Assembly (NCBI RefSeq): GCF_036250755.1 | Contig: NZ_CP109583.1 | Location: 5,355,501-5,419,500, forward strand | Length of the DNA: 64,000 bases | From: Streptomyces uncialis | GTDB lineage: Bacteria > Actinomycetota > Actinomycetes > Streptomycetales > Streptomycetaceae | Reading direction: 5' to 3' | Part shown: positions 60,484-64,000 of the stretch, in pieces | Layout of the letters: each line of letters begins with the position of its first letter | Position numbering within the stretch: position 1 is the first letter of the stretch | The notes under the pieces: model-generated | Seen by the model: only the letters and a program-made list of their open reading frames with translations | What the model was told of the DNA's origin: nothing | Databases searched by the model: none | Program-made: the position numbers and the translations under genes

Positions 60484-60882
60484 ATGAGCGAGAACATCAC
60501 GACGACCGAGGCCACCGCCACGGCCACCGCCACCGCCACCGCCACGGACACCGATGTGCTGCGGCCCGTCACCGTCGACGCCGGTGACCCGATCGCGGCC
60601 GCCGCGCTCGGCATCGAGGTCATGGACGCGCAGGCCGCCGCCACCACGTACCTGGTCGTCGCCACGGTCAACGTCCGCAGCGGCCCCGGCCTCTCACACC
60701 CCGTCGTTCTCCAGATCAGCGGCGGTTCACGGGTCTCGATCATCTGCCAGAAGCCCGGCACCACCGTCAACGGCCCGCTGGGCACGTCGAACCTGTGGGA
60801 CAAGATCGGCAACCAGCGCTTCGTGTCCGACTCCTACATCCAGACGGGCACCGACGGGTACGTACGTCCGCAGTGCGCCTGA
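60484..60882 (+). CDS. Bacterial SH3-domain protein
   Basis: A 132-residue protein with an SH3_3-type domain at about 55-130 (TYLVVATVNVRSGPGLSHPVVLQISGGSRVSIICQKPGTTV, then LWDKIGNQRFVSDSYIQTG and a terminal Cys). Such domains usually bind peptidoglycan outside the cell, yet the N-terminus (MSENITTTEATATATATATATDTD) has no signal peptide or membrane segment. The Thr-Ala run comes from a hexamer-type GCCACC repeat at ~60515-60548. GGGGGAGGAAC upstream gives a clear ribosome-binding site. Role unknown. Confidence 0.8.
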   Translation: MSENITTTEATATATATATATDTDVLRPVTVDAGDPIAAAALGIEVMDAQAAATTYLVVATVNVRSGPGLSHPVVLQISGGSRVSIICQKPGTTVNGPLGTSNLWDKIGNQRFVSDSYIQTGTDGYVRPQCA

Positions 60883-61114
60883 GCGGCCGATCCGGCTGAG
60901 CGATGGCCCCGGCTGAGCGGTCGCCCTGGCCGAGCCGCCGTCCGACGTGAGCGCCGGCCCTGTCGGAGCGGGGCCGGAAGCACGCCGAGCCGTACGTCTT
61001 CCCGGGCGCCGTACACCCCGTCCCGCGACGAACGGGCCGTCGGCCCCGCACCCCGGCCGCCCGTACTCCAGCCGGATCGCACCCGCCCCGCATCGCACCC
61101 GAGCCGCCGCGCGG
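60883..61114. other. Gap between convergent SH3 and kinase genes
   Basis: About 230 bp with no coding or structural feature except the left arm of the kinase terminator hairpin at its right edge. Confidence 0.4.
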
Positions 61115-61135
61115 TCACTCACCGCGCGGCGGCTC
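61101..61135. terminator. Perfect hairpin spanning the kinase stop codon
   Basis: GAGCCGCCGCGCGGT (61101-61115) and ACCGCGCGGCGGCTC (61121-61135) form a perfect 15-bp stem with a CACTC loop. The kinase stop codon (61115-61117) lies at the loop, so one arm codes the last five residues. Probable terminator doubling as coding sequence. Confidence 0.75.
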
Positions 61136-63739
61136 CGCCACGTCGAACGCGGACAGCGCGTTGTCACCGGCCGCCGCGACCAGGACCCGGCCCACGAGCG
61201 TCAGCCGGGAGCCGGAGCCCATGAACCCGCCGGGGCTGCTCGCGTGCGCCGGGGTCGTCCACAGATGGTGTCCGTTCCGCGCGTCGAGCGCCGTCACCCG
61301 GCCCGTCGGCGATCCGAGGTACAGCACGCCGTCCACCGCGAGCGGCACCGACGCCCACTCGGACTCGGTCCGCTCGGTCCACTTCTCCTTGCCGGACACC
61401 GGGTCGACCGCGCTGACGGCGCCGGTCGGGGACGTGAAGTAGAGCGTGCCGCCCGCGAGTCCCGGCGCGGTCCCCGGGTACCCGGCGTCGAGGTCGGCCG
61501 AGTCCCGGCGGCCCGAGGCCACGTCGAGGCGCACCACCTCCGCGAAGCCGTCACCCGCCGGGTCGGTCGTCTCCCGCAGGAGCAGCAGCCGCCCGTCCCG
61601 CGCGCCCACCGGCCGCAGCCGCCCGTCGGCGGCGGCCGGGGCACCGAGCGTGCCCTTCTTGATGTCGAGGACCCGGAACTCCGCGTCGCCGGTCCGGCCG
61701 GTGGCGGCCTGCGCGGCCGGTGCGCACATCGCGTACGCGGCCCGGTTCGCGAGGAACGGGGCGCACCAGGAGCCCGCGGGGAAGGGGGTCTCCCAGAGCA
61801 GCCGGCCGTTGCGCGCGGATCGGGCCTCGATCCGGGTGGAACCGGCGTCCACGGTCAGTACGGTCGACCCCGACAGCACCGCGAACCGCGGTTCCCGCAG
61901 CAGATACGTCGCCTTGGTGCCGACCCGGGTCCGCCACCGTTCCTTCCCGCTGACGGCGTCCAGCGCGACGACCTCGACGCGCTCGGTGCCCTCCGCCGGG
62001 ATGTGGTAACCGATGACGGTGCCGCCCGCGAGGTCCGGCCCCGAACCACCGCTCACCCCGACGAGATGCAGCCCCTGTACGGGGACCCCGGGGTACGTAC
62101 GGCGCCACTCCACCTCGCCGTCGGCGGCCCGCACCCGGCTCGCGAGGACCCCGCCGCCCCCGCAGAACAGGGTCTCGGCACGGGCGACACAGCGCAGTTC
62201 GTCGGCGAAGGAACGTTCCCCGCGGACGTTCTTCCGCCAGGGGGCGAACCCGGCGGGGAGCGCCGCCCCGCCCCCGGCGACCACCCGGCTGTCCTGGGTC
62301 TGCCGGGTGGTGCCCGCGGTCCCGCCCGTCCCGGTTTCCCCGTCGGGCCCCAGCAGGGCGACCCCGGTGGTGATCAGCGCGACGGCCGACGCGGCGACCG
62401 CGGCGACGAGGAGGGCCCGGCGGGTACGGGTACGGGAGCGGGTGCGGGTGGTGGGGGAGCGGGAGCCGTGGGAGGCGGTGCCGGCGCCGGTCGCCGGGTC
62501 GGCGTCCGAACGGTCGCCGTCGGAACGGGTGCCGGGGGCGGGGACGGGGGCGTCACGGTCGCCGTCGCCGTCGTCGCCGTCGTCGTCATCGGAAACAGCA
62601 CCGGACCCACCGGACCCGGACCCGGGAGCGCCACCGTCGGCGGAACCGGAACCGGAACCGGAACCGGAACCGGAACCGGAACCGAAGTCCTCGGATGACA
62701 ACTCCCAGAGGGCGCCCCCGTCCCCGAACCCAGCCCCGTCCCCGAACCCGGTACCGCCCGCGTCCGCGTACCCGCCCCCGTGCGGGCTGTCGTGCGGGCC
62801 GTCGGACGGGCCGTCAGGCGTGCTGTCGGGGGTGGTGTCCGTGGTCGGGTGTCCGGTGCCCGGCAGGGTCGCGAGTTCGGACATCGGCGCGGACGCGGGG
62901 CCCAGGTCCTCGGGCAGCGCGCGCAGCGCGACCAGCAGTTCGTGCGCGGACGGCCGCCCCTTGCGCTCCTTCGCGAGGCACGGCTCGACGACATCCCGCA
63001 GCACTGCGGGCATCGCGCCGAGTACGGGGTCCTCGTGCACGACCTGGTACGCCGTCATGTACGGGCTGTCCGCGTCGAACGGCCCCTGCCCGGTCGACGC
63101 GTACACGAGCAGGGTCGCCAGCGAGAACACGTCGGACTCCGGCCCGACCGTACGCGGCGACTGCAACTGCTCGGGCGACATGAACGGCGGCGTACCGATG
63201 ACCCGGCCCGTCATCGTGAGCGTCTGATGGCCCGTGGCCGCCCGGGAGATGCCGAAGTCGATGACCCGGGGGCCGTCGGGGGACAGGACGACGTTCGACG
63301 GCTTCAGATCACGGTGGATGACGCCCGCGCGATGGATCTCACGCAGCGCCTCCGCCAGCCCGATGGCGAGTCTGCGCAGTTCGGCGCCGTGCAGCGAACC
63401 GCCGTCGCTGATGCGCTGGGCGAGGGTCGGCCCGGGGATGTACGCGGTGGCCATCCAGGGGTGCGCGCCCTCGGGGTCGGCGTCGACGACGGCGGCGGTG
63501 AACACCCCGCTCACCCGGCGCGCGGCGGACACCTCCTGCCGGAACCGGATACGGAATTCCTCGTCGTCCGCGAACTGCTTGTGGATCAGCTTGATCGCGA
63601 CGGGACGGCCGGATTCGGTACGCGCCAGGAACACGGTTCCCATGCCGCCGGAACCGAGGCGCGCCTCCAGGGGGTAGCCACCGATCTGTTCAGGGTCCCC
63701 GCCCCGAAGCTGCACAACTCCCCACCCCACCCGTTCCAC
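61115..63739 (-). CDS. Membrane Ser/Thr protein kinase with extracytoplasmic PQQ-type propeller
   Basis: An ~874-residue Hanks-type kinase. Gly loop RLGSGGMGTVF, VAIK Lys (~50), HRDLKPSN catalytic loop (Asp ~144), IDFGISRA and FMSPEQ. A disordered linker includes a (GS)n run and acidic stretch, then one transmembrane segment (~425-448). The external part has repeated PQQ/WD-like strands (LDAVSGKERWRTRVG, RSARNGRLLWETPF, VDPVSGKEKWTERT, LDARNGHHLWTTP). This resembles kinases that sense ligands via a beta-propeller. The start is uncertain: GTG 63739 is used, and GTG 63730 or 63715 is possible. Confidence 0.88.
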   Translation of the reverse strand: MERVGWGVVQLRGGDPEQIGGYPLEARLGSGGMGTVFLARTESGRPVAIKLIHKQFADDEEFRIRFRQEVSAARRVSGVFTAAVVDADPEGAHPWMATAYIPGPTLAQRISDGGSLHGAELRRLAIGLAEALREIHRAGVIHRDLKPSNVVLSPDGPRVIDFGISRAATGHQTLTMTGRVIGTPPFMSPEQLQSPRTVGPESDVFSLATLLVYASTGQGPFDADSPYMTAYQVVHEDPVLGAMPAVLRDVVEPCLAKERKGRPSAHELLVALRALPEDLGPASAPMSELATLPGTGHPTTDTTPDSTPDGPSDGPHDSPHGGGYADAGGTGFGDGAGFGDGGALWELSSEDFGSGSGSGSGSGSGSADGGAPGSGSGGSGAVSDDDDGDDGDGDRDAPVPAPGTRSDGDRSDADPATGAGTASHGSRSPTTRTRSRTRTRRALLVAAVAASAVALITTGVALLGPDGETGTGGTAGTTRQTQDSRVVAGGGAALPAGFAPWRKNVRGERSFADELRCVARAETLFCGGGGVLASRVRAADGEVEWRRTYPGVPVQGLHLVGVSGGSGPDLAGGTVIGYHIPAEGTERVEVVALDAVSGKERWRTRVGTKATYLLREPRFAVLSGSTVLTVDAGSTRIEARSARNGRLLWETPFPAGSWCAPFLANRAAYAMCAPAAQAATGRTGDAEFRVLDIKKGTLGAPAAADGRLRPVGARDGRLLLLRETTDPAGDGFAEVVRLDVASGRRDSADLDAGYPGTAPGLAGGTLYFTSPTGAVSAVDPVSGKEKWTERTESEWASVPLAVDGVLYLGSPTGRVTALDARNGHHLWTTPAHASSPGGFMGSGSRLTLVGRVLVAAAGDNALSAFDVAEPPRGE
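62642..62683. repeat. In-frame hexamer repeat (GGAACC)n in the kinase linker
   Basis: Seven consecutive GGAACC units that, on the minus strand, encode the Gly-Ser run between kinase and transmembrane segment. Copy-number change would lengthen or shorten the linker without a frameshift. Confidence 0.85.
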
Positions 63740-64000
63740 GGTCAAGAGATCCCGCCTCGGTGAACAAACTAGCGGTTCGCCGGGGGAACGCGGGTGGGCG
63801 GAAGCCGCCCAAGAGGTGATCGGTCCGGCATACCGGCCAGTAGGCGGCGCGGGACGGTGCGGAAGTGCTCCCGGTGACTCAAGCGCCCCCACCCGGAACA
63901 GGTGTCCCACTGGCCCCGACCGGGAACCGCCCCACCCCCGGCCGGGAACCACCCCTCCACCGGCATCCCTCCACCGGCACCCCGGCCACCGCGCCCGCCG
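63740..64000. other. Upstream region of the kinase gene
   Basis: No gene is recognisable; frames here are proline/glycine/arginine-rich. It should contain the kinase promoter, but no clear -10/-35 pair could be chosen. Confidence 0.4.

Overview
The window is a stretch of chromosome from a Streptomyces-type actinomycete. The support is very high G+C with strong third-position bias, frequent GTG starts and 4-bp ATGA/GTGA gene overlaps, plus signature genes: Lsr2, the sigE-cseA-cseB-cseC envelope-stress operon, DisA beside RadA, ClpC with a ClgR-type box, and an orphan NuoD paralogue. Gene content is mostly core metabolism and signalling. I see no transposase, integrase, prophage, rRNA, tRNA, CRISPR array or biosynthetic gene cluster.

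Layout. 1-5.2 kb: a repeat cluster, then a minus-strand folate block (folP, an NTF2-like gene, folB, folK, a DUF3180 membrane protein) with a C-terminally truncated lysyltransferase-type membrane gene beside it. 5.4-9.4 kb: a compatible-solute ABC transporter with its ATPase divergent from two permeases and a lipoprotein. 9.5-13.5 kb: a coiled-coil membrane protein, a second repeat cluster and two PH-domain membrane proteins. 13.5-15.8 kb: NuoD2 converging on a MidA/NDUFAF7-type methyltransferase. 16-21 kb: a NarL-type two-component pair, an ArsR-type regulator, a small protein and a threonine-aldolase-like enzyme. 21-27.3 kb: a tightly overlapping cofactor operon (panG-like, panC, nadB, nadC, coaX) for CoA and NAD. 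27.6-34 kb: small conserved genes, a BlaI-type regulator, an ArgA-like acetyltransferase, lsr2 and clpC. 34-37 kb: a NACHT NTPase. 37.9-42.2 kb: an M23 peptidase and the sigE-cseABC operon. 42.8-51.5 kb: mutY, a second two-component pair with an unusual kinase, a PAP2 phosphatase, a secreted protein, disA and radA. 51.7-55.3 kb: a sigma-like/zinc-finger/transmembrane/BACON protein, a third repeat cluster and a Cys-rich protein. 55.4-64 kb: a Ppx/GppA phosphatase, a TIM-barrel isomerase, a TetR regulator, ilvD, an SH3 protein and a PQQ-type Ser/Thr kinase.

How parts fit together. Envelope stress and signalling are well represented: SigE/CseABC, the M23 peptidase, c-di-AMP synthesis by DisA, two further two-component pairs, and a membrane kinase with an extracytoplasmic propeller. 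The cofactor operon joins pantothenate/CoA with de novo NAD synthesis under apparent co-transcription.

Most unusual features. (1) Three related repeat clusters at gene 3' ends. Each has tandem ~70-bp units carrying GCGCAGTTCCCCGCGCCCCT, an inverted copy of that motif on the other side, and a central ~170-nt core that folds into nested helices. Copy-to-copy substitutions preserve pairing, with G-U pairs only if the plus strand is the RNA. The outer end of the repeat supplies the TGA stop codon of three neighbouring genes. (2) A NuoD paralogue paired with a member of the family that methylates the matching Arg of NDUFS2 in mitochondrial complex I. (3) A protein fusing sigma-factor-like helices, an anti-sigma-like zinc motif, a membrane segment and an extracytoplasmic BACON-like domain.
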